Part shown: positions 8,083 through 17,885 of the stretch, piece by piece
How positions within the stretch are numbered: position 1 is the first letter of the stretch
How the letters are laid out: each line of letters opens with the position of its first letter
Notes under the pieces: generated by a model
The model's database searches: none
The model's input: the letters and a program-made list of their open reading frames with translations, nothing else
Told to the model about the DNA's origin: nothing
Program-made: the position numbers and the translations under genes
Origin: Parabacteroides chinchillae
Lineage (GTDB): Bacteria > Bacteroidota > Bacteroidia > Bacteroidales > Tannerellaceae
DNA length: 64,000 nucleotides
NCBI RefSeq assembly: GCF_900108035.1
Contig: NZ_FNVS01000008.1
Span: forward strand, 62,001-126,000
Direction of reading: 5' to 3'

Positions 8083-9768
8083 ATGGACTATTCTTTTTTT
8101 GATTTTCTCCGGCTGATAGGGTCGCTGGCCTTGTTTTTGTTCGGAATGAAAATCATGAGTGAAGGATTGCAGAAGTTCGCAGGTGACAGTTTGCGAAGGA
8201 TTTTAACCGCAATGACCACAAACAGGGTGACGGGCGTATTAACTGGAGTACTGATAACGGCATTGATTCAATCTTCATCGGCAACTACCGTGATGGTGGT
8301 AAGTTTTGTAAATGCAGGGTTATTAACGCTTACCCAATCAATCGGAGTCATTATGGGCGCCAACATCGGGACAACCGTTACAGCATGGCTTATTTCGGCA
8401 CTCGGCTTTAAAGTAGACATCGCAGCATTCGCACTTCCTCTCCTCGCATTTGGGCTTCCGCTCTTCTTCTCCGGGAAAAGTTCCCGCAAATCATTAGGTG
8501 AATTTATTTTTGGTTTTGCATTTTTGTTTATGGGCCTTCAGGATTTGAAGGCAAATGCACCCGATTTGGGTGCGAATCCGGATATGCTGGCTTTTGTGCA
8601 AAACTACACGGATATGGGCTTCTTCTCCATTATTTTGTTTTTGTTTATCGGTGCCGTGCTGACTATGATAGTACAGGCTTCGGCTGCTACGATGGCAATT
8701 ACATTGATCATGTGTGCAAACGGGTGGATAGACTATTATTTGGGCGTAGCTTTGGTATTAGGCGAAAATATAGGAACTACTATTACTGCAAACTTAGCGG
8801 CCTTAACAGGTAATACACAAGCGCGAAGGGCAGCTTTGGCCCATTTGGTTTTTAATGTCTTCGGGGTGATATGGGTGCTTGTTTTGTTCTATCCATTTAC
8901 GAGTGCCGTGTCATGGTTTGTTACTAATGTTATGAAGATTACTGATCCTGCTGTTGCCGTTTCGTTTAAACTGGCAGCATTCCATACAGCATTTAATATC
9001 AGTAATACATTTATTATGATATGGTTTCTTGGTCTGATCGAGAAAACAGTTTGTTCATTGATTAAAGGAAAACCGGAAGATGAAGAATATCGTCTGCGCT
9101 ATATCACCGGCGGCATGCTGTCTACGGCAGAACTTTCCATTTTGCAGGCTCATAAAGAAATTACGTTGTTTGCAGAACGCACGGCACGTATGTTCAACAT
9201 GGTGAAAGAGTTGTTTTATGAAAAAAATGAAGAAGTTTTTCTTAAAACGTACGGACGGGTGGAGAAATATGAAAATATCAGTGACCGGATGGAAGTAGAG
9301 ATTGCCAACTATCTTACGCAGGTTTCCGAAGGCCGTTTGAGTTCCGAGAGTAAAGAAGAAATCCGTATCATGCTGCGTGCTGTTTCTGAAATAGAAAGTA
9401 TTGCCGACGCGTGTAACAATCTTTCCCGTACAATAAAGCGAAGAAATGAGTTCAATTCCGAGTTTTCTGATGAACAGAACAAACATATGGATCACATGTT
9501 TGATCTCGTGACGAAAGCATTGGAACGCATGAATATCGTTTTGCATAAGCCGGAACTGGTACATGACGATATCAACCCGTCTTATAATATTGAAAATGAA
9601 ATCAACAATTACCGCAACCAGTTGAAGAATCGCAATATTGAGGACATTAACAATAAGAAATATCAATATCAGGATGGTGTATATTACATGGATATGGTTA
9701 GCGAGAGTGAGAAACTGGGTGATTATGTGATTAATGTAATGCAAGCCGTTGTAGATAAGAAAATATAA
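8083..9768 (+). CDS. Na+/phosphate cotransporter with C-terminal PhoU-like domain
   Basis: 561 residues, PNaS/NptA family, inner membrane. The two family repeats are visible: QSSSATTVMVVSFVNAG (from about 63) with GANIGTTVTAW, and IVQASAATMAI (about 200) with GENIGTTITANLAAL. About eight membrane segments fill residues 10-330. The C-terminal 220 residues are helical and PhoU-like, with conserved glutamates in helical pairs. Expected role: sodium-driven phosphate uptake, or phosphate homeostasis through the PhoU-like part. It ends at a strong hairpin terminator. Another phosphate gene, pstS, is 36 kb away. Confidence 0.92.
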   Translation: MDYSFFDFLRLIGSLALFLFGMKIMSEGLQKFAGDSLRRILTAMTTNRVTGVLTGVLITALIQSSSATTVMVVSFVNAGLLTLTQSIGVIMGANIGTTVTAWLISALGFKVDIAAFALPLLAFGLPLFFSGKSSRKSLGEFIFGFAFLFMGLQDLKANAPDLGANPDMLAFVQNYTDMGFFSIILFLFIGAVLTMIVQASAATMAITLIMCANGWIDYYLGVALVLGENIGTTITANLAALTGNTQARRAALAHLVFNVFGVIWVLVLFYPFTSAVSWFVTNVMKITDPAVAVSFKLAAFHTAFNISNTFIMIWFLGLIEKTVCSLIKGKPEDEEYRLRYITGGMLSTAELSILQAHKEITLFAERTARMFNMVKELFYEKNEEVFLKTYGRVEKYENISDRMEVEIANYLTQVSEGRLSSESKEEIRIMLRAVSEIESIADACNNLSRTIKRRNEFNSEFSDEQNKHMDHMFDLVTKALERMNIVLHKPELVHDDINPSYNIENEINNYRNQLKNRNIEDINNKKYQYQDGVYYMDMVSESEKLGDYVINVMQAVVDKKI

Positions 9769-9797
9769 TCTCCCAAACACGGAAAGTGATACGAAGA

Positions 9798-9840
9798 CAG
9801 GGCTGCTTGTTCTATTTATTGCAACAAGCAGCCCTGCTTT
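9798..9840 (+). terminator. Intrinsic terminator after the Na/Pi cotransporter
   Basis: A perfect 14-bp stem, CAGGGCTGCTTGTT (9798-9811) with AACAAGCAGCCCTG (9823-9836), has an 11-base loop and is followed by CTTTTATAT. Confidence 0.85.
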
Positions 9841-10014
9841 TATATAATTGTTCAAAATAAGTGTAAATGTTTAGTATATTCGGCTGATATAGAAATGTCA
9901 ATCCAGGCAAATACACATTTTTAGCCTGCTTCTTCCAAATGCGCTGCTGTATTTTTATGCCCGACGGAGTTCCGGGATAAAAGCATTATAAACAATATAT
10001 AAAAACAGTAGCTT

Positions 10015-13000
10015 ATGAAGTCAATTTTTACCCAAAGACAGTATTTCTTGCTTTTTGTTCTGATTCTGCTTGGTAATTTAGGGAAACCTCTTTTTGCACA
10101 AACAGAAGTCAGTTCTCAGAGCGAATTAGAAAATGCGGTGGCTGATGCGGCAGGAGGTACAACAGTTACAATTACACTTTCGAGCCAGTTTCCTTCTACG
10201 TTAGATAATGTAATAACTCTGGCAAATACCAATTCGAGCCGGATTGTTATCGATGGAAATAATCTGGAGCTTTTACCTAATCCGGGTAGCCGACATTTTA
10301 AGGTAACCAAAGGTGATGGTTTTATTGAATTCCGTAATCTGACACTGAGAGGTTATTACGATGAGAATGCCGGAACTCCTTCGCCTGCCGAAAGCGGTGG
10401 TGTGGAAATAGCTAGCGGAACCGGAGAGATTTCTTTCGGTAATGTTCATTTTACCCATATACGTAATTATGGAGCTATAAACGGAGCATTTAATAACCGG
10501 CTGAAAATAGAAAAGTCTACTTTCGAGTATAACTATAGCCCATTGGCCGGTGGAGCCTTGTGTTTTGAAGGAGGAATTAAGGCTTTGAATGTGGACTATT
10601 CCACATTCAACAGGAATAGTTCTAATGGTACCGGTTACAGCGGAGGTGCAATCAATGTAAAAGTAGGTGGCAGCGGTTCTGTTGTCGATATACGGAACAG
10701 TGTGTTTTTGTATAACAGTACGAAGCATCTGGGCGGAGCCATCGCTTTTCATATCGTAAATCCGCCGACGGCCAATTTCACAATCGATGCCTGTTATTTT
10801 GAAGGAAATAAAACAGTGAATCCGGGTGGCGCCAATTATGGCCCTTGGGCAGATGCTGGTGCGATTGGGTTATATTCAGATAATGGTGACCATAATTTTA
10901 CGTTAACAAATTCGACATTTGTGTCTAATGAGTCGTATGATGACGGCGGTGCGCTGATGATACAAAACTGGGGCACAAATAGTAGTAATACGATCTCAAA
11001 TAATACATTTTATAGTAATATTTCATGGGGACAGGGCATAATTTCCAATAATAATCCTCCTACAGATGCCGGTGGTGGAGCTATCCAGTTTTCTAAAAAG
11101 ACGAAAGCCGATCTGAAGAATAATACATTTGTAGGGAATAAAGCCTCAGGGAAAAATAATCCTCAACTGACAGCTTTAGGTGGTTCACGGGGTGGCGCTA
11201 TTGCTTATCATTATGATACCGGTTCGAATAAAGTTTATCCGGAATTGTCGATGGAAAACAATATTCTGGCCGGTAATTATGTGACGGATGAAAACGACGA
11301 TATAATGCCGGGCGATTATGCGAATATTACTATTACAAGCCATGGTGTGCTTAATGATTTAGGAGGCAATATCGGTATTGACGATGGTATACCGTTGGCA
11401 AATAATGTTACGACCATGAATATCTTTGGAACTTCGACTCCGGTTTTACAAGACAACCAAAGTAACGTTTATGCCGGAAATCCGAATGACAATACAACCG
11501 GTTATTATGTATTACTGCAAACAATCCCTATTTTACCGAATGACAATGAAAGCATCTTTGGTTTGGCTGACGGTTCTGTTGTAACACCTTCACAACCTGC
11601 TGATCAAAGAGGTTATGCCAGGGTAAACGGTTCTTCGGATGCAGGTTCTGTAGAAATGCTTTGGGTCCGGTTTGATGCAAATGGAGGCAGATGGAACGGG
11701 TTGCCTTCGTTGAATTATACCGGTGTGGAATATTATGCCCAGGACGTGAATGTTAATACAAGCAAGTATTTTAAAATTACTCATACGGATGCAACGGTAA
11801 CTTCTCCTTCTGCTGATCCTGTTCACGACACTTATACGTTTGGAGGATGGGTTTTAGACGATGGTAGCGATACACCTTGGAATCCTGCAACCCAAGTGGC
11901 GGAAAATGTAAAAGTGAAAGCTCTCTGGAACGGTGGTAATACCTACACGGTATCTTATCATGGAAATGAAAATACGGGCGGAACTGTACCTGCATCCCAA
12001 CAGGTACAAGCAGGCACGATTTATACGGTTGCAGAGGACAAACCTTCCAAAAGAGGTTATTTGTTTGAGGGATGGAATAGTTCGGATGATAACAGGGTTT
12101 ATCATGCCGGATATACGTTTACTATGCCCGAACAAAATGTTTCTTTAACAGCCTTGTGGAAAGAGATAAATATTCCCGGACCGGGAACGGATCCTGTGCC
12201 GGGTGTGGAATTGATGGATTTGGCAGCTGTTTGTCCGACAGAGAAGGTTGTCAGGGGTGAATTTAATACGCTTTATACCGATAATCCGATGCATTATGCT
12301 ATTGCTTTTTCTGAAGATGCGAAGGCTGCAGGGTTTAAAGACCTGGAAGAATATATATTACTGCCGGCTGGATATTTTGTGTTTGAAGTTCTGGCTTCTG
12401 TACCGAACGGGCTTTATCAGGGAGTTTTGAAACTTAAATGTGAAGAGAATCCTCAACTGATAGAAGAATATCCGTTTGAATTTGAGGTATTGGAAGGTAT
12501 ACAGATATTGGAACATCCCCAGACTGTGGAATCTGTATGTAATGGCTCTGTCTTTGAGCTGACTGTATCGGCGGCCGGTCACGGGCTGGCTTATCAATGG
12601 TATCATAATGGACGCCCGATTTCCGGAGCAACCGGCAATGTATACGAAGCCGAGATTTCTAATGAAACAAAAGGAGAATATTATGTACAGGTGGCAGGAA
12701 CTTGCGGTTATATAAATAGTGATACGGTTTACGTCATTCAGAATGCTTTACAAATACAAATAAAGTGGGATGATGTTTTATATGTTACCAATACGGATAG
12801 CCGGTATAAATCGTTTCAATGGTATAAAGACGGCATGCCGGTATCTACTTATGGTAATGGTATATATTATACGGATACGGAAGGTTTGAGAGGAAGCTAT
12901 TCTGTGCGTGCATACTATCCGGATGGAAGTTTCGATGAGAGTTGCCCGGTTTATTTTGACGGACAAACAAAGTCGTCGTCTGTTCGTGTATATCCGAATC

Positions 13001-13224
13001 CGGTAAAACCGTATGAAACGATTACAGTTGAGATAAACGGTATGGAAGATAATCAGGCAAATGTGCCGATCTATATTTATGACATGTCGGGCGGCCGGGT
13101 TTATTCCGGTAAATCTGCTGGTCAGAGAACGGACATCGTAGCAGCTGTTCCATCCGGAAATTATATTGTACATATACGTCTGCATTCGGGTAAGGTATAT
13201 ACGCAAAAACTTATTGTAAAATAA
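10015..13224 (+). CDS. Secreted beta-helix protein with Listeria-Bacteroides repeats and Por-type C-terminal sorting domain
   Basis: 1069 residues. A signal peptide (1 to about 29, ending LFAQ) is followed by a right-handed parallel beta-helix (about 40-520) recognisable by recurring NNTFVGN and GGAI turns. Two Flg_new/Listeria-Bacteroides (InlB B) repeats span about 555-725 (VRFDANGGRW...FGGWV...VKALW; YLFEGWN...LTALWKE). Ig-like segments follow. The final 85 residues (from about 985: VRVYPNPV...YIYDMSGGRVYSG...GNYIVHIRLHSGK...QKLIVK) look like a type A T9SS sorting domain. Expected location is the cell surface. The outer-membrane barrel gene follows after 18 bp, so the two are probably co-expressed. 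Ligand unknown. Confidence 0.85.
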   Translation: MKSIFTQRQYFLLFVLILLGNLGKPLFAQTEVSSQSELENAVADAAGGTTVTITLSSQFPSTLDNVITLANTNSSRIVIDGNNLELLPNPGSRHFKVTKGDGFIEFRNLTLRGYYDENAGTPSPAESGGVEIASGTGEISFGNVHFTHIRNYGAINGAFNNRLKIEKSTFEYNYSPLAGGALCFEGGIKALNVDYSTFNRNSSNGTGYSGGAINVKVGGSGSVVDIRNSVFLYNSTKHLGGAIAFHIVNPPTANFTIDACYFEGNKTVNPGGANYGPWADAGAIGLYSDNGDHNFTLTNSTFVSNESYDDGGALMIQNWGTNSSNTISNNTFYSNISWGQGIISNNNPPTDAGGGAIQFSKKTKADLKNNTFVGNKASGKNNPQLTALGGSRGGAIAYHYDTGSNKVYPELSMENNILAGNYVTDENDDIMPGDYANITITSHGVLNDLGGNIGIDDGIPLANNVTTMNIFGTSTPVLQDNQSNVYAGNPNDNTTGYYVLLQTIPILPNDNESIFGLADGSVVTPSQPADQRGYARVNGSSDAGSVEMLWVRFDANGGRWNGLPSLNYTGVEYYAQDVNVNTSKYFKITHTDATVTSPSADPVHDTYTFGGWVLDDGSDTPWNPATQVAENVKVKALWNGGNTYTVSYHGNENTGGTVPASQQVQAGTIYTVAEDKPSKRGYLFEGWNSSDDNRVYHAGYTFTMPEQNVSLTALWKEINIPGPGTDPVPGVELMDLAAVCPTEKVVRGEFNTLYTDNPMHYAIAFSEDAKAAGFKDLEEYILLPAGYFVFEVLASVPNGLYQGVLKLKCEENPQLIEEYPFEFEVLEGIQILEHPQTVESVCNGSVFELTVSAAGHGLAYQWYHNGRPISGATGNVYEAEISNETKGEYYVQVAGTCGYINSDTVYVIQNALQIQIKWDDVLYVTNTDSRYKSFQWYKDGMPVSTYGNGIYYTDTEGLRGSYSVRAYYPDGSFDESCPVYFDGQTKSSSVRVYPNPVKPYETITVEINGMEDNQANVPIYIYDMSGGRVYSGKSAGQRTDIVAAVPSGNYIVHIRLHSGKVYTQKLIVK

Positions 13225-13242
13225 CATTTAAATCAGGAAATC

Positions 13243-14184
13243 ATGAATAAAATATATTATCTGTTTGTTGCCATATCAGTAATGGCATTTACTGCTACCG
13301 CACAAGAAAGTGGTTCTTATATTTCGGTGACTGGCAATGTCGGTAGTTCTTCTTTAAATTATAAATTGAAAGGCATTGACGGGAACCGCGATTCGAAAGT
13401 GGGTTATGGAATGAATCTGGAATACAGTTATTTCTTTGATGAACACTGGGGAATCGCGTCCGGCCTGGGCTTTACCCATTTTAAAACGATGGTTTATACA
13501 AATGGAACCATATCGAAAGATGACTATTCCAGTCTTGGAATGCAGATAGACAATGATGATATATCCGGCAATCCGAAGGATTATGAGTTGAGAGCCCGCC
13601 TGGCAAACTGGGATGAGAAACAATATGGTTATTTTCTGGATATTCCGGTTATGGGAAAGTATCAGACGTGGTTTGGGGAAACTCAACGATGGGGAATGTA
13701 CGCCGGACTTGGTGTTAAACTGCAATTCCCTATCCGGGCTAAATATTCATTTCTGGATAACAAAGAAACCAAGCTGAATGTATCAGGATATTATGCTCAT
13801 ATTCCTGAAGATGTCGGTGCACCGGGATTACAGCCGGTTCCGCAACATGGCTTCGGTACAACCGAAACTCCGGAAAATGTATTGAATGGGAAAGGGAATG
13901 CAAAATTACAGATGAGCGTGACTGGTTCATTGGAATTAGGCTTTATGGTTGACTTGGGCCAAAATATGGATTTGCTGTTAGGCGGTTATTTTGATTATGG
14001 ATTTAATGATTTGAAGAAAAAGAAAAGTAAATCTTTATTGACGGCTCCTGAAAACTATCATCCGGATGCTGATAACAATGTAGGGAAAGGTATTTCTTAC
14101 GATGGTTTGCTAAATACTCATTTTACGAATAAAGTAAACCTTGTTTCTTTTGGAGCCAAGATTGGTTTGCGCTTTAAACTATAA
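13243..14184 (+). CDS. Outer-membrane beta-barrel protein
   Basis: 313 residues with a signal peptide (1 to about 20, MNKIYYLFVAISVMAFTATA then Q). Alternating aromatic strands such as YGMNLEYSYFFDEHWGIASGLGF follow, and the C-terminus is LVSFGAKIGLRFKL, typical of an OmpA-like or PorT-like 8-10-stranded barrel. It lies 18 bp after the beta-helix surface protein and is very likely in the same transcript. It could anchor or assist that protein, but nothing in the sequence proves this. Confidence 0.8.
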   Translation: MNKIYYLFVAISVMAFTATAQESGSYISVTGNVGSSSLNYKLKGIDGNRDSKVGYGMNLEYSYFFDEHWGIASGLGFTHFKTMVYTNGTISKDDYSSLGMQIDNDDISGNPKDYELRARLANWDEKQYGYFLDIPVMGKYQTWFGETQRWGMYAGLGVKLQFPIRAKYSFLDNKETKLNVSGYYAHIPEDVGAPGLQPVPQHGFGTTETPENVLNGKGNAKLQMSVTGSLELGFMVDLGQNMDLLLGGYFDYGFNDLKKKKSKSLLTAPENYHPDADNNVGKGISYDGLLNTHFTNKVNLVSFGAKIGLRFKL

Positions 14185-14222
14185 CTCAATAATTGACGCA
14201 ATTTAGTAAGTCTTTCTCAATT

Positions 14223-14256
14223 AGCGGTCGTTTCCTTTTGGAGGCGGCCGCTTCCC
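14223..14256 (+). terminator. Possible weak terminator
   Basis: AGCGGTCG (14223-14230) pairs with CGGCCGCT (14245-14252) with one G-U pair, followed by TCCCTTTAA. The T tract is poor. Confidence 0.4.
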
Positions 14257-14320
14257 TTTAATACGGTGGATAAACTTTGCCGTTTGTTTATTTGTTTTTA
14301 TAATAAAAAGAAATATTATC

Positions 14321-15340
14321 ATGAGTAATATAAAAGAACAATACTGGCAATACTCACTTATTACGATTATTCTTGTTCTGGGCATTATCTTGTTTTTGAA
14401 AATAACGCCTTTTCTTGGCGGATTACTTGGTGCGGTTACAATTTATACTCTGGTTCGGAAGCAGATGTTGTATTTGACGGAAAAAAGGCGTTTTCGCCAT
14501 AGTTGGGTAGCTCTGCTGATGTTGGGAGAAGCCGTGCTTTGCTTTCTTATTCCGATCTCACTGGCTGTGTGGTTGTTGATAAATAAAATACAATATGTCA
14601 ACTTAGATACGGGTGCATTGATAAGTAATGCACAACATGTAATTGATCTGATTCAGCAGAAAACAGGGTTTAATGTATTGGATAAAGAGAACCTGATGTC
14701 GGTAGCCGGAATACTTCCTAAGATAGGACAAGCGCTGATGGGGAGTATCAGCAGTTTTGTGGTAAATATTGTTGTATTGCTTTTTGTCCTGTATTTCATG
14801 TTGATAGGAGGACGTAAAATGGAAAGCTATATATATGATATATTGCCTTTTAACCCGAAGAATAAATCAAGCATACTGAGTGAAATCAATATGATAGTAA
14901 CTTCCAATGCCATAGGCATTCCTTTGTTGGCAATTATTCAGGGGTTAGTGGCATTGATCGGCTATTTTATATTCAAGACATCTGATCCTGTCCTGTTTGG
15001 TTTTCTCACGTGTATAGCAACTATCATCCCTATTGTGGGAACAGCATTGGTTTGGTTCCCTTTGGTTGTTTATATGGCTTTGACAGGCGATTGGATTAAT
15101 GCAATCGGGCTGACAATCTATGCACTTGTAGTAATTACGAATGTAGATAATCTGATCCGCTTTATTCTACAGAAGAAAATGGCGGACACACATCCGTTGA
15201 TTACTATATTTGGTGTAGTTATCGGTCTATCTTTATTCGGATTTATGGGTATTATTTTTGGTCCGTTACTATTGTCGATATTCTTTTTATGTGTTGATCT
15301 CTTTAAAAAAGAATATCTCGATAATAAGCAAAGTTCATAA
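14321..15340 (+). CDS. AI-2E family transporter (first copy)
   Basis: 339-residue polytopic inner-membrane protein with about eight hydrophobic segments. Family marks are PIVGTALVWFPLVVYMALTG, VDNLIRFILQKKMADTHPLI and the terminal FGVVIGLSLFGFMGIIFGPL. The family includes proposed autoinducer-2 exporters, Na/H antiporters and other exporters, so the substrate cannot be assigned. A second, diverged family member is at 18706-19851. It stands alone, 136 bp downstream of the barrel gene. Confidence 0.9.
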   Translation: MSNIKEQYWQYSLITIILVLGIILFLKITPFLGGLLGAVTIYTLVRKQMLYLTEKRRFRHSWVALLMLGEAVLCFLIPISLAVWLLINKIQYVNLDTGALISNAQHVIDLIQQKTGFNVLDKENLMSVAGILPKIGQALMGSISSFVVNIVVLLFVLYFMLIGGRKMESYIYDILPFNPKNKSSILSEINMIVTSNAIGIPLLAIIQGLVALIGYFIFKTSDPVLFGFLTCIATIIPIVGTALVWFPLVVYMALTGDWINAIGLTIYALVVITNVDNLIRFILQKKMADTHPLITIFGVVIGLSLFGFMGIIFGPLLLSIFFLCVDLFKKEYLDNKQSS

Positions 15341-15424
15341 TCCGGACTCTAAAAAACTTTGTAATATACGTGCATGATTATGCACCGGTTCTTCATATAC
15401 CCGTTTGATCTTAACCTGTGTCAT
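15335..15424 (-). pseudogene. Possible 29-codon fragment of a DUF488-type gene
   Basis: An ATG at 15424 opens a 29-codon frame beginning MTQVKIKRVYEEP, which resembles the conserved start of DUF488 proteins (xIKIKRVYExP). It stops after only 29 residues without the rest of the domain. It overlaps the end of the AI-2E gene by 6 bp. The resemblance is short and may be chance. Confidence 0.25.
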
Positions 15425-15475
15425 TGTTTTGCCTTTTTTGTATGTTATAAAACCAGGAGAGTATTGCTAAAAGGG

Positions 15476-16456
15476 CTAATCACGTACACCCATAAATTTG
15501 AAAGGTTGGGTCGGTTTGAACTCCTTGGCGGCATTACCGTGGTAAGTTTCGCCGTTGGCAATAGACAATTTGAGCACCGGAGCACCTGCTGATAAGTCTA
15601 AATCCCGTAGCTTTACCCAGAAAGTATTGGGAGTTAAGCTTGATTCAAAAAAGTAAATAAGATTCTTGCTTTCAGAGACTGTTCTCCATTGTGTAGTGGA
15701 TATCTCCGGACTTTGGGGGGTGGATATGCCGTAAGGCACAGAGGCGTTGCGTATAACACTGAATATGCTGGCGATAACTATTTTCTCATCGTCCGTTTTA
15801 GGTAGTGCATCTATATAAAAGCTGGCTCTTGCAAAGCGGTCGGATGCACGATTCGTACCCGGTAAAAAGCTAAGTCCTCCGATTGATTTCCAATATTCGT
15901 TAAGAGCCAGCTGCTTATTATATGTTGGCGAGTTGGTCATCACTTTATATTCTTTACTGTGGTAAACGGTTAGTTTTCCATCTATATACTCGAATATGGC
16001 ACAGTCGCTTGTTGCATCCGAAACAGACAGATGTAGTGTGGCCAAGCGGGAACCATCCGGCATCATATCCGATACTACCTGAAATGTGTCTTCCTTGATA
16101 AAAGAAACCGCTTCTTCCACAGTTGCAAAATTATCCAGCATATATTGTACCCATGCCGTTATGGTAAGCCCCGGTTTGTTTTTATCTCTGACCGGATATT
16201 TGGTTTCGGGCAACCAGAGTAAATTGGCAACCAACCCTTTCTCGTTCATTCCGTCCGTGCTTGCTATTTCGAAAGCTGAAGTAACCACACTGCCATATCT
16301 GGAAGTCCATTTCAGGGAATTAGCTCCAGCCTCTCCGTTACGCTCCATTCCTTTGGGGAATACCCAGAGATTGCTATGCATTTCTGTCTTCCAATCCATT
16401 GTCCGGCCGGTTGCTACCATCCCGTTTGTTCCTGAATAAACTACTCTTGTACACAT
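15476..16456 (-). CDS. Choloylglycine hydrolase family protein (bile salt hydrolase / penicillin V acylase-like)
   Basis: 326-residue Ntn hydrolase. After Met removal, Cys2 becomes the N-terminal nucleophile. The other family catalytic residues can be placed as R18 and D21 (GRTMDW), N175 (MTNSPTYN) and R207 (RASDRFAR). Family members hydrolyse the amide of glyco/tauro-bile acids or penicillin V; sequence alone does not decide which. No signal peptide precedes Cys2, so the enzyme should be cytoplasmic. Two gaps of about 140 bp isolate it from its neighbours. In a gut bacteroidete, bile-acid deconjugation is the likeliest role. Confidence 0.88.
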   Translation of the reverse strand: MCTRVVYSGTNGMVATGRTMDWKTEMHSNLWVFPKGMERNGEAGANSLKWTSRYGSVVTSAFEIASTDGMNEKGLVANLLWLPETKYPVRDKNKPGLTITAWVQYMLDNFATVEEAVSFIKEDTFQVVSDMMPDGSRLATLHLSVSDATSDCAIFEYIDGKLTVYHSKEYKVMTNSPTYNKQLALNEYWKSIGGLSFLPGTNRASDRFARASFYIDALPKTDDEKIVIASIFSVIRNASVPYGISTPQSPEISTTQWRTVSESKNLIYFFESSLTPNTFWVKLRDLDLSAGAPVLKLSIANGETYHGNAAKEFKPTQPFKFMGVRD

Positions 16457-16600
16457 AATTTTGAACTATTACTATTTTCCGTGAATCTTTTATTAGTGTA
16501 TTAACAATGGAAAATCAGTAAAGTTTAATCTGGGTACATGGAGTAGTGAAGTGCTGTTTCCGGTAACTCGCCCTGCGCCCTCCTGTTGCAGTTATCCCTG

Positions 16601-17755
16601 TTATTGTTTCTTGTTTAAGAAACGTTTTGTCAGATATTTCCGAACAGGCTCATCATAGAGTTTCAGGCATAGATATGCTATCAGTATATTCCATGCGTAA
16701 ACGCACAAAGCGACTTGCCAGGTCTGGCCGAAAGTGAAAAGCTGATTTTTGATCAACCACGCATAGAATAAATACATAAAAGGATAATGTATCACATAGA
16801 GCGGATAAGATATATCCCCCAAGAATTTACATATCTTTGCAGATTTCTTGTCTGTCGTACTTCCGGATGCTCCTAGCCAGACGAGGATGGGGAAAGCTAT
16901 AATTATACAAAATGCTTCATAAATACCGTTTGTACAAACCGTTCCTTTTCCTCCCAGATAAGGCACAGAGAACAAGGCTATCAATATAATTGTGCATATC
17001 CAGAACGCTCCTCTCAACTTAAAAGGCTTGAAATTGCGCGACAGGAGCATACCCATTGAGAACGGGAAAAGCATCCTTAATAATCCGCCCACAAAGTTTA
17101 CACCGTCCAATGTCCAACCCACTCCTATGTTTCCATAACCGGAGACATCAAAAATGGCAAATGATGCCAATGCCACTCCCGACAATACAACAAGTACGGT
17201 CAGCACCTTGTTTGACAAGCGACGGATAAATAAGGCATAAAGGATATTGCCTATATATTCAAAAAACAACGACCAGCAAGGTCCGTTCAACGGGAACATT
17301 TCGCCATTTCCACGGACTTCGTAACCTACCCCCGGCATTGCAGGAATAAAAAATATCGTACAAAGCAGAGATAACATTATCATCGATATGGCGACATGCG
17401 TTCCGTCCCATTGCACACTGCCTTGAAGGCAGAATGTAATAACGCCCAGGACAGCTCCCATAATTACCATAGGATGAAGACGTATCAAACGACGTTTAAA
17501 GAAATCTTTCATTGTAAGATTCTTGCCCCAGCGATCATCATAAGCGTAACCGATAACAAAACCTGAAAGGATAAAGAAAAAATCTACGGCTAAATATCCG
17601 TGGTTGAAGCTCTCGATCATGGTACCTCCGGCAAAAGCGTAGCCTTCAAAGATATGATACCATATGACCATAAGAGCCGCCACGCCACGAAATCCGTCAA
17701 GAAGGTCATAATGCGCTTTGGTGTCTGCAAAAGCTGCAGAAGAAATGTTCGACAT
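16601..17755 (-). CDS. Acyltransferase 3 family membrane protein
   Basis: 384 residues, about ten membrane helices. The N-terminal LDGFRGVAALMVIWYHIFEG carries the family Arg and catalytic His, and VDFFFILSGFVIGYAY is the second conserved block. Such enzymes move acetyl or other acyl groups onto cell-surface sugars (peptidoglycan, O-antigen, exopolysaccharide). No glycan locus is adjacent, so the acceptor cannot be named. A TATCTTTG promoter element lies 36 bp upstream of the start. Confidence 0.92.
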   Translation of the reverse strand: MSNISSAAFADTKAHYDLLDGFRGVAALMVIWYHIFEGYAFAGGTMIESFNHGYLAVDFFFILSGFVIGYAYDDRWGKNLTMKDFFKRRLIRLHPMVIMGAVLGVITFCLQGSVQWDGTHVAISMIMLSLLCTIFFIPAMPGVGYEVRGNGEMFPLNGPCWSLFFEYIGNILYALFIRRLSNKVLTVLVVLSGVALASFAIFDVSGYGNIGVGWTLDGVNFVGGLLRMLFPFSMGMLLSRNFKPFKLRGAFWICTIILIALFSVPYLGGKGTVCTNGIYEAFCIIIAFPILVWLGASGSTTDKKSAKICKFLGDISYPLYVIHYPFMYLFYAWLIKNQLFTFGQTWQVALCVYAWNILIAYLCLKLYDEPVRKYLTKRFLNKKQ

Positions 17756-17790
17756 TTGTTTTTTGTTATTTAATTAATATTTCCAGACGA

Positions 17791-17798
17791 CAAAGATA
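17791..17798 (-). promoter_or_regulatory. -7 promoter element for the acyltransferase
   Basis: TATCTTTG on the minus strand is a perfect TAnnTTTG, about 36 bp before the start at 17755. Confidence 0.6.
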
Positions 17799-17885
17799 CG
17801 GCTTGCAAAACGAAATTTTTTACTCAAAAGCAAAAAAGGTCGGCAAATATCTATTTGTTAGCCCGTATGTGCCCTTTACCGGGGA

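Noticed and set aside
9055-9855. 266-codon minus-strand ORF
   Set aside because: It lies wholly antisense to the PhoU-like part of the Na/Pi cotransporter and continues through its terminator. The composition is rich in Ile/Phe/His with no domain; a shadow frame.
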